A DNA stretch of 64,000 nucleotides from Callorhinus ursinus (lineage: Eukaryota; Chordata; Mammalia; Carnivora; Otariidae): contig NW_020312859.1 of the NCBI RefSeq assembly GCF_003265705.1, positions 5,792,763-5,856,762 on the forward strand, written 5' to 3'. The translations under genes were made by a program, and so were the position numbers. A model generated the notes under the pieces. That model saw only the letters and a program-made list of their open reading frames with translations, was not told the origin of the DNA and made no database searches. Each line of letters begins with the position of its first letter. Position 1 is the stretch's first letter. Positions 44,985 through 57,126 of the stretch are shown piece by piece.

Positions 44985-45098
44985 GATCCCCCCTCCCACA
45001 TTCTCTGACTCCCTCTTTCCTCACCCAGATCAAGTGCCCCTCATAGAGTGTCTTTTCCTTTGTAATACTTATCACAATTGTTATTAAGTTACTAAAGG
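44985..45098 (+). repeat. L2 fossil, left part
   Basis: TTTCCTCACCCAGATCAAGT and TTTGTAATACTTATCACAAT match the L2 3' region, split by the SINE at 45099. Confidence 0.75.
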
Positions 45099-45294
45099 GG
45101 GGGCGCCTGGGTGGCTCAGATGGTTAAGCGTCTGCCTTCCGCTCAGGTCATGATCCCAGGGTCCTGGGATCCAGCCCCGCATTGGGCTCCTTGCTCAGTG
45201 GGAAGCCTCCTTCTCCCTCTCCTTCTACTGCTCCCCCTGCTTGTGCTTTCTCGCTCTCTCTGTCAAATAAATAAAATCTTTAAAAAAAAAAAAA
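45099..45294 (+). mobile_element. Can-SINE inserted in L2
   Basis: Full-length. Target duplication AAGTTACTAAAGGG on both sides. Confidence 0.95.
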
Positions 45295-45308
45295 AAGTTA
45301 CTAAAGGG

Positions 45309-45400
45309 GGTAATGAGTGATTTTATATCTATCTCCCCTATTGAACCCAAGGTTTCTCTTGGTTGATGCTTCATCCCCAGCACCCAGCAACAGATCCTAC
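45309..45400 (+). repeat. L2 fossil, right part
   Basis: TCTATCTCCCCTATTGAACC and CCCAGCACCCAGCAACAG complete the L2 end. Confidence 0.7.
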
Positions 45401-45414
45401 AGAAGACGCATGCA

Positions 45415-45623
45415 GGGCGCCTGGGTGGCTCAGTCGTTAAGCATCTGCCTTCAGCTCAGGTCATGATCCCAGGGTCCTTGGATCGAGTCCCACATCGGGC
45501 TCCCCGCTCAGCGGGAAGCCTGCTTCTCCCTCTCCCGTTCCCCAGCTTGTGTTCCCTCTCTCGCTGTCTCTCTCTCTCTCTCTCTCTCTCTGTCAATTAA
45601 ATAAAATCTTAAAAAAAAAAAAG
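45415..45623 (+). mobile_element. Can-SINE
   Basis: Full-length with a long pure CT run. Only GCAGG is repeated at the flanks, so the target duplication is unclear. Confidence 0.93.
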
Positions 45624-45629
45624 CAGGGT

Positions 45630-45780
45630 AATACAGTGGTCAGGAGCACACACATGGAAGTCAAATAAATCTAGGTGTGAATTCTGCTCTGCTGTTTATA
45701 AGCTGTGTAACCTCAGGCATGTTGATTAACTTCTCTGAGCCCCAGTTTCCTTCTCTGGACAATGATGATAATGGTGGAAT
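45630..45780 (+). repeat. MIR fossil
   Basis: ACAGTGGTCAGGAGCACACA, TGTGTAACCTCAGGCATGTT and CAGTTTCCTTCTCTGG follow forward MIR closely. Confidence 0.85.
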
Positions 45781-45794
45781 TTTATTTGACTATG

Positions 45795-45900
45795 AAAAAA
45801 AAATTTCTTGAGAACACACAGCTGGTAGGTGCTGAATTTTGGATTTAAACTCAGGTCTCCCTGACTCCAAAGGTTTGTTCTTTCTCTCAAGCAATCTGCC
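45795..45900 (-). repeat. MIR fossil
   Basis: ACACAGCTGGTAGGTGCTGA and TTTAAACTCAGGTCTCCCTG match reverse MIR, back to back with the previous copy. Confidence 0.7.
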
Positions 45901-46500
45901 AGAACCAGTTTCACCTTGCTAGTGGTGTCTTTCAATAGACTTCCCATCTCAGAATCAATCCTAGGCCACCAGGTGAGGCATTTCGATCCTATCTGTCTGT
46001 TGCAGTTAGGCCAAGAGAATTCAAGGACTGCCTTAGGGAATAACAGGGCCTCCTAGCACTACTCTACTGCCAGCACCCAAAGCCCAGGGAGAATCTGCAT
46101 TTAATTTCCAGGTCGCTCCAAGGAAGATCTGGGTAGGCATAAAAACAGATTACAGACTTCAAAATGGCATAGCAGGTGTGGTCCCATGCACAAACCTGCA
46201 GGTGTACAGGCATCTTAACAGAGGCTGAATTTCTCTGCCATCATGTGTGGCTGGCAGAGTTCAGAGGTTGATTGGCTTACCCAAGCCCACAGGGCCACTC
46301 TGACTCTTAACACCCCAAACCAGTGTCCCTGCAATATGGCCCATCTACCCCTAGTACTTGAGAAAATTCTAGGTAGTGCATGGACAAACACTTTTACTTT
46401 AATTGTTATGTATATATTTCCATGTGTATGAGAAAAAAAAATTTAACCACCACGTCAAATCCATGATTTTAAGGATATAACTGTTTAAGATGAGGCTTTT
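45901..46500. other. Unassigned intergenic sequence
   Basis: No gene or clear repeat seen. Confidence 0.5.
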
Positions 46501-46517
46501 AAAAAGTTGGTTGATTG

Positions 46518-46720
46518 GGATGCCTGGGTGGCTCAGTTGGTTAAGCATCTGCCTTCAGCTCAGGTCATGGTCCCAGGGGGTCCTGGGATCTAGTCCCTTG
46601 TCGGGCTCCTTGCTCAGCGGGGAGCCTGCTTCTCCCTCTACCTGCTCTGCCTGCTGCTCACCCTGCTTTGCATGCATGCTCTCTCTCTCTGACAAATAAA
46701 TAAATAAAATCTTTAAAAAA
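46518..46720 (+). mobile_element. Can-SINE, first of a tandem pair
   Basis: Preceded by AAAAAGTTGGTTGATTG (46501-46517) and followed by AAGTTAGTTGATTG (46721-46734), its target duplication with one mismatch. Confidence 0.94.
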
Positions 46721-46735
46721 AAGTTAGTTGATTGA

Positions 46736-46944
46736 GGGACACCCGGGTGGCTCAGTCAGTTAAGCATCTGCCTTCGGCTCAGGTCATGATGCCGGAGTCC
46801 CCAGGATCAAGCCCCACATCAAGCTCCCTGCTCAGCAGGGAGTCTGCTTCTCCCTCTGCCCCTGACCCCATTCGTGCTCTCTCTCTCTCTCGTTCTCTCT
46901 CAAATAAAAAATAAATAAAATCTTTTTAAAAACTTTAAAAAATA
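46736..46944 (+). mobile_element. Can-SINE, second of a tandem pair
   Basis: Begins one base after the second target copy and is followed by a third, AAAAGTTGGTTGATTG (46945-46960). Of the older subfamily type (TGATGCCGGAGTCCCCAGGA). Confidence 0.94.
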
Positions 46945-46960
46945 AAAAGTTGGTTGATTG

Positions 46961-48460
46961 ATTTAAATAAAAATGTCAAATAATAGCACAGAGGGGACAT
47001 ATAAGACAAACTCCAGGAAGGTCATAGACAAATAAATGAGGCTTGGGAAACACTCCTTTAAATCAAGACTGCTCACTCATGGACCATCCCAGCCCCTATA
47101 AAAACAACTAGCAGATGACAGCTGATGTTGTAGGCCTGTTTCCAAAGTATGCACTGTGAAAGGGGGATGATTTATAGTTATTCCAGTAGAAGAAGGGCTC
47201 CATACACACATACGTTGTTGTGATTTAAGGTGAAACAGGTCTTTTCCCATAGGACTTCTCAGATTTCTCAATATTCTAATACATACACGAATCTTAAAGA
47301 GAAGGACAAGGCATGCAACATCTCCAAAATGTATGTACGCTCAGAAACCCTTTTTTCCACACTACCTTTTGAGACAGGTCTCTTTGGAATGATCAGAACT
47401 CAGGCCACCTGGTCTAGGTTGTCACCCAAGATCCAGCCTGCTTTCGTTTGCTTCTGAGTCTCTTGGGATTGTTCTTCTCACCTTGGTCCAACACTTGGCT
47501 TCCAGAACTGAACACCCATAAGGTTGTCTGAACAACCTCTGCTTTTCAGGGAACTGTCCTTTTGCACCTTGTACACATATGTATAAATATGCAGCTGTCC
47601 CTCTGGCTACAGTTGTTTGGCCCAGGTTGATTCAAGATGAGTCACTCGGATCAGCTTCCTTGAGACTTTGGAACTGGGAAGGAGGGAGTGGTTTGGTTTC
47701 TGTTCCTGTGGATGGATCTATATATAGTAGGTACACTGGGGAGCTGCCCTGGTGGTATTTTCTGTCAAGAGGGCCAGAAAAAAATGGGGAAGGGGGAGAG
47801 AAGGAGGAGGAGAAGAGAAGGCCCTGATGGAGTTCAAGGCTCTGGTTCCTACTATCTCCTCAGGCCTTATTTCACTCCTGGTCCTATACCTTTAAATAAA
47901 TCCCCCCTTTTACTCAATTAAGCACCAATGGTCACTTAAGACCAAGAGCTCTGAGTAATACTCAGTCCTAATCTACACTTGACTCCTGGGCACTCTTCAA
48001 GGCCTGTCACCGTTTGGCCCCAGCTCTGGACCCCTTATGTTATGCCCCCTGGACGCCCTTCCCGGCATTTTGACACTGGATGCTGGCACAGTCTCCACCC
48101 CACCAATTCTTGGGCAGCAGTATCTTCTGGAAGTCCTCCTTGCCTGTGGCACCTTGTCTAAGGACCTGCTGCCTTTTGAGATTTGGACACCCCAGGAAGG
48201 AGACTCAGATTAACGATCCCAGTACCAACCGGAAACACCCTCTGACTGCTGGTAATTAAACAGCTCAGCAAAGGTTGACATTTGTGGAATAAAAAGAAAA
48301 GAACTAACAGGAAAACTGACAACCCTTGAGTCTAGAATGATAGAACAGCAACAAGGGTGTAGGAGCCTGGCCATGTGCCTCAGGGTGAGGAGGAGAGTCC
48401 ACTTTCACGTACTTCCTTTTATCTTCCTGCCAGAAGACATCCGTTCTGTGATGAGGACAT
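46961..48460. other. Unassigned intergenic sequence
   Basis: About 1.5 kb without a recognised gene or clear repeat. Confidence 0.5.
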
Positions 48461-48469
48461 TTATGCATT

Positions 48470-49020
48470 CAACCAATATTCCATGAAGAATGAAGGAATG
48501 GTGACTAGGTAGTAGATAGGAACTCACTACACCCTGGGAGTATTAATAAGACCTAATCCTCATTTTGGAGGAGTTCCTAGTCTGATAATGAGACAGACAT
48601 ATTCCCCAACCATTACCATAAGGTACAAAGAAGAACAGGGAAGAGGGGGCCGGCTGCCAGTTGCTGTGGGAATGCTCGGGTGGGGAAATCACATCCTCCT
48701 CACCAGTGGTGGTAGTAGGGGCAATATTAGGAAAGGCTTCCCGTTGGGTGCCATTCCTGACAGACGAGGAGGGACCAGCCTGTGGAATAGAAGGGAAGGT
48801 ATTGTAGCAAGAAGAACAAGCTATGCAGAGGTAGAGAGTCATGGGCATGAGAGTAGCTGTGGTCAGAAGGAAGCAAAGGGTACAGGTGACATACACCAGG
48901 GGAGGAGGCTGGGAAGGTGGAGAGGTCTCTCCCAGGGACTGCGGAGCCATTTCAGGGTGAGCAGGTGTGAGAACGACCAGGGGCAGCAGAGTGGGGACAG
49001 TCTGGCAGAGCTGGCCCTGG
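48470..49020 (-). repeat. Probable L2 fossil
   Basis: TTCAACCAATATTCCATGAA, AGGAGTTCCTAGTCTGATAA and AGGAAAGGCTTCCC fit reverse L2. A long open frame across it is fortuitous. Confidence 0.55.
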
Positions 49021-49419
49021 AGACAGGCGAGTCAGGAGGCCCGTGGAGCCTGCAGCAAGTGCTTCAGAAGCATCATTAACCATGGTGGATCACTCAGAAA
49101 GACTGTGAAGATGCAGACTGTCACAAGGGGACAGCCCAAAGAGAAGCTGTGACAGTGGTTCTCTCCGGCGTTCCCTCTCACAGGGCATGACTGCTGGGAT
49201 GGCCTGTGGCTGCTCAGGTCCCACGGCTTCCAACCCGAGAACGGCAGGTGTGGGGAGGCAAAGAGGCAGAAACTGGGGCTCCAGGAGATACTGGAAAATT
49301 CTCGGAGTGAGAGAAACCCCAAGCTGACCCAGCATGACTCTCTAAGAAAATGGAACAAAAGTAGCAGCCTTGCTTAATAACCAGCAGGTGACAACTTAGC
49401 CCAAATTAAAAAAAAAAAT
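49021..49419. other. Unassigned intergenic sequence
   Basis: No gene or clear repeat seen. Confidence 0.5.
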
Positions 49420-49633
49420 GTTTTTTAAGACTTATTTGTGTATGAGAGAGAGAGAGAGAGTGTGCATGTGGCGGGGAGGGGCAGAGGGAGAGGTGGAGAA
49501 AGAGAATCTCAAGCAGACTCCCCCCTGAGTGCAGAGTCCAATGTGGGACTCCATCTCAGCACACTCTGAGATCATGACCTGAGCTGAAATCAAGAGTGGG
49601 ACGCTTAACCGACTGAGCCCCCCAGGTGCCCCC
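49420..49633 (-). mobile_element. Can-SINE, older variant
   Basis: AAGAGAATCTCAAGCAGACT and GAGTGCAGAGTCCAATGTGG identify the older subfamily; head intact. Confidence 0.9.
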
Positions 49634-50320
49634 CAAATCAAGTTTGAAGACCTTTCTGTCTTATTTCCCATCCCTTAAACACTGTTGATCTGACTTCCAT
49701 TCTAATCAGAGACTTCCTACTTTTCAAATAATATAGCCTTATTCTGCTCTACCTCCTCGCAGCACTCAGTGATGTGGATGGGCACATTCTCTAGGCCCAT
49801 TCCATTTGGCGCCAATGACCACGAATTCTCTTGGTTTTCCTCCTACCCCTGCAAATGCCATTTTCTGCTCTCTTCCTCATCTCCCAGCACTTTGTAAATA
49901 TCCCCAAGGCTTCTGCCATCAACCTACTCTTCTCTCTCTACCCGCCTCCTGGAAACTTTACAGATTCCATATTGACTTCTGTAGATAGCCTCTCAAATGG
50001 GTGTCTCTAGTCTTGACTTTTTTTTGGAGCTATAGAAAAATCTCCCCATCTGCCTATTGTATATGTCTGCTCAATGGCCCCCACAGTCCCCTGCCCCTGA
50101 GTTCAACTTTTCCCTGAATCTACCTTTCCCTTCTATGGTCAATGCTTGGTGAAATACTCCACCTGCTTCCAGTTGTGCAGGCTCAAAGCCTGGGAGCCTC
50201 TTGAATTGATTCTGTCCTCCACATTCATTAATGGCTACAACCTCTGAGAGTTGGCCAAGACCTGTAATTATTTGTCTCTCATTCCCTAGGATTCTCATGG
50301 CATCTGCCCCTTCACTGCAT
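49634..50320. other. Unassigned intergenic sequence
   Basis: The pyrimidine-rich part at 49900-50250 may be a very diverged forward L2; otherwise nothing recognised. Confidence 0.45.
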
Positions 50321-50327
50321 CTCTCTT

Positions 50328-50359
<32 letters not shown>

Positions 50360-50376
50360 ACACACCCACACCCACA
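50321..50376. repeat. (CT)n/(CA)n compound simple repeat
   Basis: CT-rich run followed by CACACACCCACACCCACA. Confidence 0.9.
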
Positions 50377-50386
50377 TATACTCCAA

Positions 50387-51420
50387 CTACAAGCCAGGTA
50401 CTATGGCTAGTGCTAGGGATTTAGCCATGAAGTAGACAGATGTGGTCCCTGCCCTCAAGGACGTGGTAAGTGGGACAGACAAGAGGACAAGTAATTGCCA
50501 TCTACCATGATAAGGGCTTTGGGGTTAAAGTACAGTGTGTTTGCTGTAGGAGCCCTTTAGCAGAGCTGTCATCCCAGAGTTAAGGAGACAAGCAAGGCTT
50601 CTCAGTGGAAACGACATTTAAACTGAAGCCTGAAGGTGGGAACAGAAGTTGGCCAGGTGAAGGTTAGGGAGGATAAAGAACACAAGTGGAGATGAGCCCT
50701 GGAGGTCAAGGAACAGATGGGCAAAGACTTGGAAACTGGGCAGAGTATGGTTCACTGGCGGAGCTTTTGGCAATTCAGGATGGCTGAGGCGCAGAGTATG
50801 GCATCGTGGTGAGAGATTGGCTGGGGGGCGGTAAGCAAGGCCTAACTCATGCAGGGTGTTTTGTGTTGGTTAAGGAGTTTGGAATTTATCCTGAGAGCGA
50901 TGGGGAACCACTGGTGAGTTTTAAGCAACAGAGAGACATAGTCAATATGCATTTAGGAAATGTTACCTACAATATAAAAAAATAGATTTGAAGTAGTCAA
51001 GATTGGAGGCTTGTTAAACCACAGGTAAGAAGATTGATATTGTCATGTAGGCAAAAATGATGGTAATTATGCTTCTGATCCAAAAAACCATGAGGACAAA
51101 GAGAAGTGTATGCATTTGAGGGATATTCATGACAGAGGGTTGATGTATCAACAATTGACTATACATGTAAGAGAAAGGGAGAAGGGCAGATCAAGATATG
51201 GATGGAGATGTCATTCACAAAGGCAGGGAACACTTGGGGGTGACCTGGTGTGGGGGAAAGATGATGAGTTCAGCTCTTTACATTAACTCTGAGGTTAGCC
51301 AAGTCAAGATGTCTAGCAGGCGGTTAGATATATGGGTTTGGAGTTCAGGAGAGTGTGTGCGTAAAGTTGATACCTGAGGTCATTAGACTAGATGAGATCA
51401 TCTGGGAGGGCCTAGAAGAA
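50387..51420 (-). repeat. Long L2 fossil
   Basis: About 1 kb in reverse L2 order: CAGGTACTATGGCTAGTGCT, CCCTGCCCTCAAGGACGTGG, AACTCATGCAGGGTGTTTTG, GGAATTTATCCTGAGAGCGA and GGAGATGTCATTCACAAAGG. Among the best preserved L2 copies in the window. Confidence 0.88.
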
Positions 51421-51569
51421 AAGCCTTATTTTAGGGATGGGCCTGCGTTAGGAAGTGAATAGGAGGTGAGGAAGTAGAGCATAGCAAGTTAGACAAGTTG
51501 TTCAAGAGGGCTTAGCCATAAATAGGAGGAGGAACATAATGCAGTAATCAGAATAACCTGGGGTTAAGA

Positions 51570-51759
51570 GGGTTTTTGTTTGTTTGAGAGAGAGAGCACA
51601 GGGGGAAGAGCAGGGGGGAAGGAACGCGAGAAAGAATTTCAAGCTGACTCCACACTGAGACAGAGTCTGACACGGGGCTCAGTCTCAGGACCCTGAGATC
51701 ATGACCTGAGCCAAAACCAAGAGTTGGACGCTTAACTGACTGAGCCACCCAGGTACCCC
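51570..51759 (-). mobile_element. Can-SINE, older variant
   Basis: AGAATTTCAAGCTGACTCCA and ACTGAGCCACCCAGGTACCC; diverged older subfamily. Confidence 0.9.
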
Positions 51760-52939
51760 TGTTTGTCTATTTTATGATGCGCAAGACATACTCATATTTA
51801 ATAAAAGTGTCTGTTGATTTCTAGTTCAGGGTCTTTTGAATCATCCCAACCCCTTTGGTAAAGTACTAGCACAATTGAACCGATGTGCTTCCTTATCTTT
51901 CTGGATGAGATAAGGAGGCAGGTCCCTTTGGAGGAGACACCTCTTTTTGCCTCTCAGAAGCCACAGACTGCTTCAAACCTCACCTCCAGTATTCTGGAGT
52001 CTTTCCCTCCAGAACTCACTTGAGGATTGACTCAGAGAACTTGTTTCTTCAGGATGGCTCATCCAGGCCCCTGGGGATAGTCTCCTCCCAAAGGGCAGAG
52101 TCCAGTTGTGCATGATCTGTCTCTCCTTTCCAGGATTCCATTGCAGGTGCTAAGGAAGTGGTCTGCCAGATACCAGCTCTGCTGACAGACCTGGAGAAAG
52201 ATAGCCGCAGCTCAGGGGATGGACGTTCCTCCTCGGATTCTATGATGATGACGTTAAGCTCTACTAACATTTCCTGATGCCTATTTGGTGCTGGGCCCTG
52301 GTAGTGCTGTGATGGACTGGAAGAATACAGTCCCGAAGAAGAGATGAATAAGTAAAGCATCAATCACAAGACAGAGTTCTGAGAGCTTTATGAGATGGCC
52401 CTTGGGGCTGGGAAGCCAGGCAGACTCTTGCGTGGGATCCTGGCCTCAAAGGTTTGATGGCAGAAAGTGGAAAACTCTAAATGCCTCTACCAACCCTGAG
52501 CCTGGCTCTTCTATTATTTTGGGAGAAATGGCAACACAATCTATTTCAAAATGATTTTTTTTTCCTCTGCAGACTTTTTCATTTCTGGTGAGTGTGTGTA
52601 TTCAGAGCTGGGAGACAGAACATTGGGAAAATATTTGCACAAAACCTTACAGAATGTCCAAGTCTAGGCTTGGAACCTCCACATTAAAAGCAGGTGAGGC
52701 CACCCTTGCTTGATGTTGGAAGGTCCCTGAGCTCAATCCTCACACCTCTTCATTCCCTTCATTCACTACTTTACCCATTCCTGTGGCTTTAAATAGCAAT
52801 TATGTATGGAGAAATCCTAAGTTCATATCTGTAATCAGGACCTTGCCCCCCTCTCCCCCCGCCGCCCCCGCCTTGGACTTGTATATCCAGCAGCATACCC
52901 AGGATCGCTGTTTGGATTTCCAACGGGCTTTGTAAACAC
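51760..52939. other. Unassigned intergenic sequence
   Basis: A C-rich patch lies at 52849-52872. No gene or clear repeat recognised. Confidence 0.5.
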
Positions 52940-53850
52940 ACTCCTCAAACCAAGCTTCTGTCTTTCTTCCCAAACCTGCCCCTCCCTAGGTCTCTCTTGT
53001 CACGGTTAATGGTTCAGGCCAAGCCTTCAGAGTCATCCTCGACTTTCTCTTGCCTGCCTACCCCCATCTCCGATCTGTCAACAAATCAAATGGATACCCA
53101 CTTCAAATATCCAGATGCTACACATCTCTCCCCACTCCCTCTGCTTGCACTTTAGCCAAGCCTTCATCATCTCTGGTTTAGTGTAAGAGCCTCCTAACTG
53201 GTATCCCTGCTTCCATATTATCTTTCCATGGAACATCCTCAGCACTAGTAATCCTCTTAAAATGTGAGAGCCTGTCACCGCACAGCTCAAAACTCTCCAG
53301 TGGCTCCCATCTTACTCTAGGTAGAAGCCAAAAAAACTTACGTTGGCCCCCAAGGCCCCACCTCCATGCCCCTCTCCCTGGCCCCCTGATGTCATCTGGT
53401 AGTGCCCTTTGCCTTGACCACCCCTCTCCAGCTACACTGGCCTGCTTGCAATGCCTATCACATACCGCTCACCCTCCCACCTCAGTACCTTTGCATTTGA
53501 GGATCTGTTTGCAACATCCTTCCCCCAGACATCTCTTTCAGATCCTTACTAAAATATCTCCTTTCCAGTGAGACTTTTTCCGACTACTGTTTAAAATCAC
53601 AACCCCCTCCCCTCATCACTTCCCCACCTTTAATCGCTACTTTATTTGTCACCAAGACACTTGTCACCATTTAACCTGCTAAATATTTTACTTATTTGCT
53701 TATTGCTTATTTTCTTCCTCCCAGAATATAATCTTGACGAAGGCAGGGATTTTTGTTTGCTTAGTTTAGTGCTGAATTTCTAACATCTACAGCAGTGCCT
53801 GTCACACATAGGGTACTCAATTAATATTTGTTGAATAAATTAATTAATCC
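52940..53850 (+). repeat. Long L2 fossil
   Basis: Forward L2 nearly to its terminus: AAAACTCTCCAGTGGCTCCC, TACACTGGCCTGCTTGCAAT, CTCAGTACCTTTGCATTTGA, TTGTCACCATTTAACCTGC and TTAATATTTGTTGAATAAAT. Confidence 0.92.
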
Positions 53851-53864
53851 TGGGGTGCAATGAG

Positions 53865-53975
53865 CTCCTGATGTGTGTCAAACAGTGGCCTGGAATGTGC
53901 CACAAAATTCCTTGTAGTGAGCAACACCATTGTCATTTTGTAGATAAGGAGACAGAAGCTTGGAGAAGTATGAGT
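53865..53975 (-). repeat. MIR fossil
   Basis: ATTGTCATTTTGTAGATAAG and GGAGACAGAAGCTTGGAGAA match reverse MIR. Confidence 0.65.
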
Positions 53976-54059
53976 ATCCTTCCTCTCTGTTCCCATAGCA
54001 ACCTGTGCATGTCCCCAGTACCTATCCTTCTGCATTGTCATGGGCCATTTCCCCAGGCA

Positions 54060-54163
54060 GATATAAGACTTTTGAGGTCAAGGACCATCTCTTAATCATT
54101 TTTGCATCTCCAGCACCTAGTAGAGCGCTGGGCACATAGTAGATGCTCAAGAAATATTTGTTA
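54060..54163 (+). repeat. L2 3' end
   Basis: AGGTCAAGGACCATCTCTTA, CTCCAGCACCTAGTAGAGCG and AGATGCTCAAGAAATATTTG form a clear L2 terminus. Confidence 0.88.
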
Positions 54164-54195
54164 CATGAATGAATGAATGAATGAATGAATGAAAT
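54164..54195. repeat. (GAAT)n microsatellite
   Basis: Grown from the TGAATGAATGA terminus of the adjacent L2. Confidence 0.9.
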
Positions 54196-55080
54196 CAGGA
54201 CGCAAACCCCCAACTGTTAGATCGCAAGGTCTCTGTTCACCCTGACTCTACCCTGGGGTGTCCCTAAGACAGCTACAGAACAGCTAAGTTCCCTTCCTGT
54301 GGCAGAGCGCCTGTCTTGCACATCCTTAACCACAGAACCAGAAGTATTTCAGGTGGAGAATGCTGTACAGTGGCTGACAGTTTTTCCCCATCGCACCAGG
54401 CAAATGGAAAGTATTTCTCCACTCAATCCCTCTGCAGTTCCCCAGATACACAGTCAAGGTCTCTTTGTTCTACCTCCTACCCATGCCCCCACATCTGCAG
54501 TCTGCCCCACTATTTTCCCCACCTTCAGTTGCTGGGTTGGGCTGCCTGCCCATCCATCCACTCAGCTGGCCTTCAGCCAATAGCCTCTGCAAATCTTCTC
54601 CAGGCCATGCAGATAACTAAGTCAACTGCCTACCCCACTTCTACTCCACTGTGAGTTCAGTAGGTTCTCCGAGTCTCTCCTTTGCCTCTTCTTTCTAGAC
54701 TCTTCTTCAACCCCCAAACCCATGTCTTAACTTCATGGAGACGGGTTGTCCATCCATAGAAGATTGTAGGCCTCTTCTCCCACCTACTTGGCCTTCTCTA
54801 GATCAGTTAATTCTTAAACATCTGTGGGGGAGGGGTCATAAGCCCTTTTAAGAAACTGATGTGGGCTATGGGGCCTCTCCCTCCAAAAAACACATATACT
54901 CCTAAATGCAGCCATTTTGTATAGGTGTTTAAGTGCACCCAAATTAAGAACTCCTCCTCTAGATGGTGTCTCTACTCCTTCTCCCCTCCGCTCTAGATTT
55001 CTGGTTGTCATTGGCTTCTGAATCAATCTACCTAGTCTCCTTTTGGAAGCAGAAACTTCTCCCTACCATATTATTACCAA
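54196..55080. other. Unassigned intergenic sequence
   Basis: Pyrimidine-rich in the middle; no gene or clear repeat seen. Confidence 0.5.
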
Positions 55081-55245
55081 TGCTGTTATTGTTATTAACA
55101 GCAGCTACAAGATTTGAACATTTTTCATGCATCACCTAATTTCACCCTCTCAACAACCCCAAGAGGAAGGAACTATTATTGTCCCATCTTTACAGATGAG
55201 AGAACTGCTTGGTCACGTGGTTTGCCAACCCCACAGAGCTCTAAG
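55080..55245 (-). repeat. MIR fossil
   Basis: CAACAACCCCAAGAGGAAGG, TTACAGATGAGAGAACTG and CTTGGTCACGTGGTTTG match reverse MIR. Confidence 0.8.
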
Positions 55246-56084
55246 TCCATGGTTTTTTTCCTCTGCCCCATGGTGTGTTGCCTATTTGCTATAAACTGCG
55301 ATTTGCTTTGACCCTCCCCATCTCTACCATGTGAAGCCTGCCTCCACCCCCCACCCCACGGTGTGTTGTGTGTTATTGTTAACTGCTGTGTGGCTTTATT
55401 TTTATTTTTTTACCTCCCCAACTTTACCACCTGAAATATACCTTTTTTTATCACCTCCCCCAGGCCTCTGAAGCTCCCTCTCTCTCTCCCCCATCCACAG
55501 CTTCAACTGACCACAGGTGGCTTCTTTGCAGTTGCTTGAGCACATGTGAGCCATGAAAAAGGTTTCATTTCCCCCTCCCACTCTCAGCCCAGCTGTGCCA
55601 GCCTCTGTGCTCCTTGCTGGCTCTCAATGGCAGAAGGCCTTAGCACTTCTGGGACTGCCACACCTGAAATCCAGGTAAGAGGAAGGGAGAGGACATGGAG
55701 TTGATCACCTACTTTGTACCAGGCCTGTGCTTGGCATGGGGACACAGAACTTGTTAACGGCCCTAGCTTCCAGGTACGTCCAGGTATCCTACTGATGGAC
55801 ACCTGGAGGCTCTAAGATGATTGGTCTGAATCCATCTGCTGCCTGCCTATGGATGGTTAAGGGTCTCTCTCCAGCATGGCTAGCATCCAGCTGCCAGCTG
55901 AGCCAGCAAAAATGCCACTCAGACCCTACCCGAGAAACACCTGGCTGTTGATTAACATCTTCCTTCTCAGCTCAAATCTCAGACCAGCCGGATAATTTTA
56001 GTTGTATTAATCATAGTCACACTTTTGTTCTTAGTGTGATAAAGTAGTATATCATCACAAAAGCAATTTCTAAAACTGTTTATC
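55246..56084. other. Unassigned intergenic sequence
   Basis: Short L2-like hint at 55700-55750 (CACCTACTTTGTACCAGGCC); otherwise nothing recognised. Confidence 0.5.
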
Positions 56085-56314
56085 ATAGGGCAATATACAT
56101 ACAGAAAAGTGCACCTATCAAAACTATGCAGCTCGTTGAATTTTCACCAACCGAACCTCTGTGTAACCTGCACCTAATCAAGAGACCGAATCTGCCAGCA
56201 CCCCACACGCCCCTAGTGCTTCCTTCTTGCCGTTACCCCAAGGTAACCACTATCCTGATGACTTCTACAGTGCACATTGGTCTTGCCTGGTTTTGTCCAC
56301 AGAGGCAATTGTAC
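56085..56314 (-). repeat. L1M 3' UTR fossil
   Basis: ACAGAAAAGTGCACCTATCA, TTGAATTTTCACCAACCGAA and CAAGGTAACCACTATCCTGA match an antisense old L1 3' region. Broken by the SINE at 56315. Confidence 0.7.
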
Positions 56315-56514
56315 TTTTTTTTTAGATTTTATTTATTTATTTGAGAGTGAGAGCGTGCACAAGTTGGGGGTGGGTGGGCAGAGGGAGGAGGAGAGAATCT
56401 CAAGCAGACTCTGCACTGAGCCAGACATGGGGCTCGATCTCACTACCCTGAGATCATGACCTGAGCCGGAATCAAGAGTCGGATGCTTAACCGACTGAGC
56501 CACCCACGTGCCCC
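56315..56514 (-). mobile_element. Can-SINE, older variant
   Basis: Full-length older subfamily copy (AATCTCAAGCAGACTCTGCA), inserted in the L1 remnant, with AGTACTTTT-like sequence on both sides. Confidence 0.9.
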
Positions 56515-56660
56515 ACACAAAAGTACTTTTAAAAGAAATGGACCATCCTCTTGTCTACCCTCCAGGCACACATTTTGATTGATTGAGGACTGATGGATTC
56601 AGTTAGTGATTGAACAGATGTTGACTGTATACAAAATGGATCAAGACTCTTCTGAATTGA

Positions 56661-56849
56661 GGGGCACCTGGGTGGCTCAGTTGGTTAAACAGCCCACTGT
56701 TGATTCCAGCTTGGGTCATGATCTCAGCGTCGTGAGATGGAGCCCTGCACTGGACTCCACCCGCGGTGGGGAGTTTGCTTGGCATTCTCGCTCTCCCTCT
56801 GCCCCTCCCCCTAAATAAGTACATAAATAAAATCTTACTTAAAAAAAAA
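56661..56849 (+). mobile_element. Can-SINE, older variant
   Basis: Head GGGCACCTGGGTGGCTCAG, then GTTAAACAGCCCACTGTTGA. Target duplication GACTCTTCTGAATTGA and GAATCTTCTGAATTGA. Confidence 0.93.
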
Positions 56850-56943
56850 GAATCTTCTGAATTGAACCAAGGGCCTGTAGCCTCTAAGGGGCTTTAGCTG
56901 TAAACTGACCCTCTACTGGGGCTCCAGAATCTCAAAGTATTTT

Positions 56944-57126
56944 TTTTTAAGATTTTTTATTTATTTACTTGAGAAAGAGAGCACGAGCAGGGGGAGGGGA
57001 AGAGGGAAAGGGAGAAGCAGACTTCCTACCGAGCAGGGAACCCAACGTGGGGCTCCATCCCAGGACCCTGAGATCATGATCCGAGCTGAAGGCGGACGCT
57101 TAACCGACTGAGCCACCCAGGTGCCC
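56944..57126 (-). mobile_element. Can-SINE
   Basis: Full-length. Target duplication CTCAAAGTATTTT and CTCAAAATGTTTT. Confidence 0.93.

Noticed and set aside
48588..49079. A 163-codon open frame
   Set aside because: It covers a probable L2 fossil, is low in similarity to any protein I know, and is overlapped by another long frame on the opposite strand.
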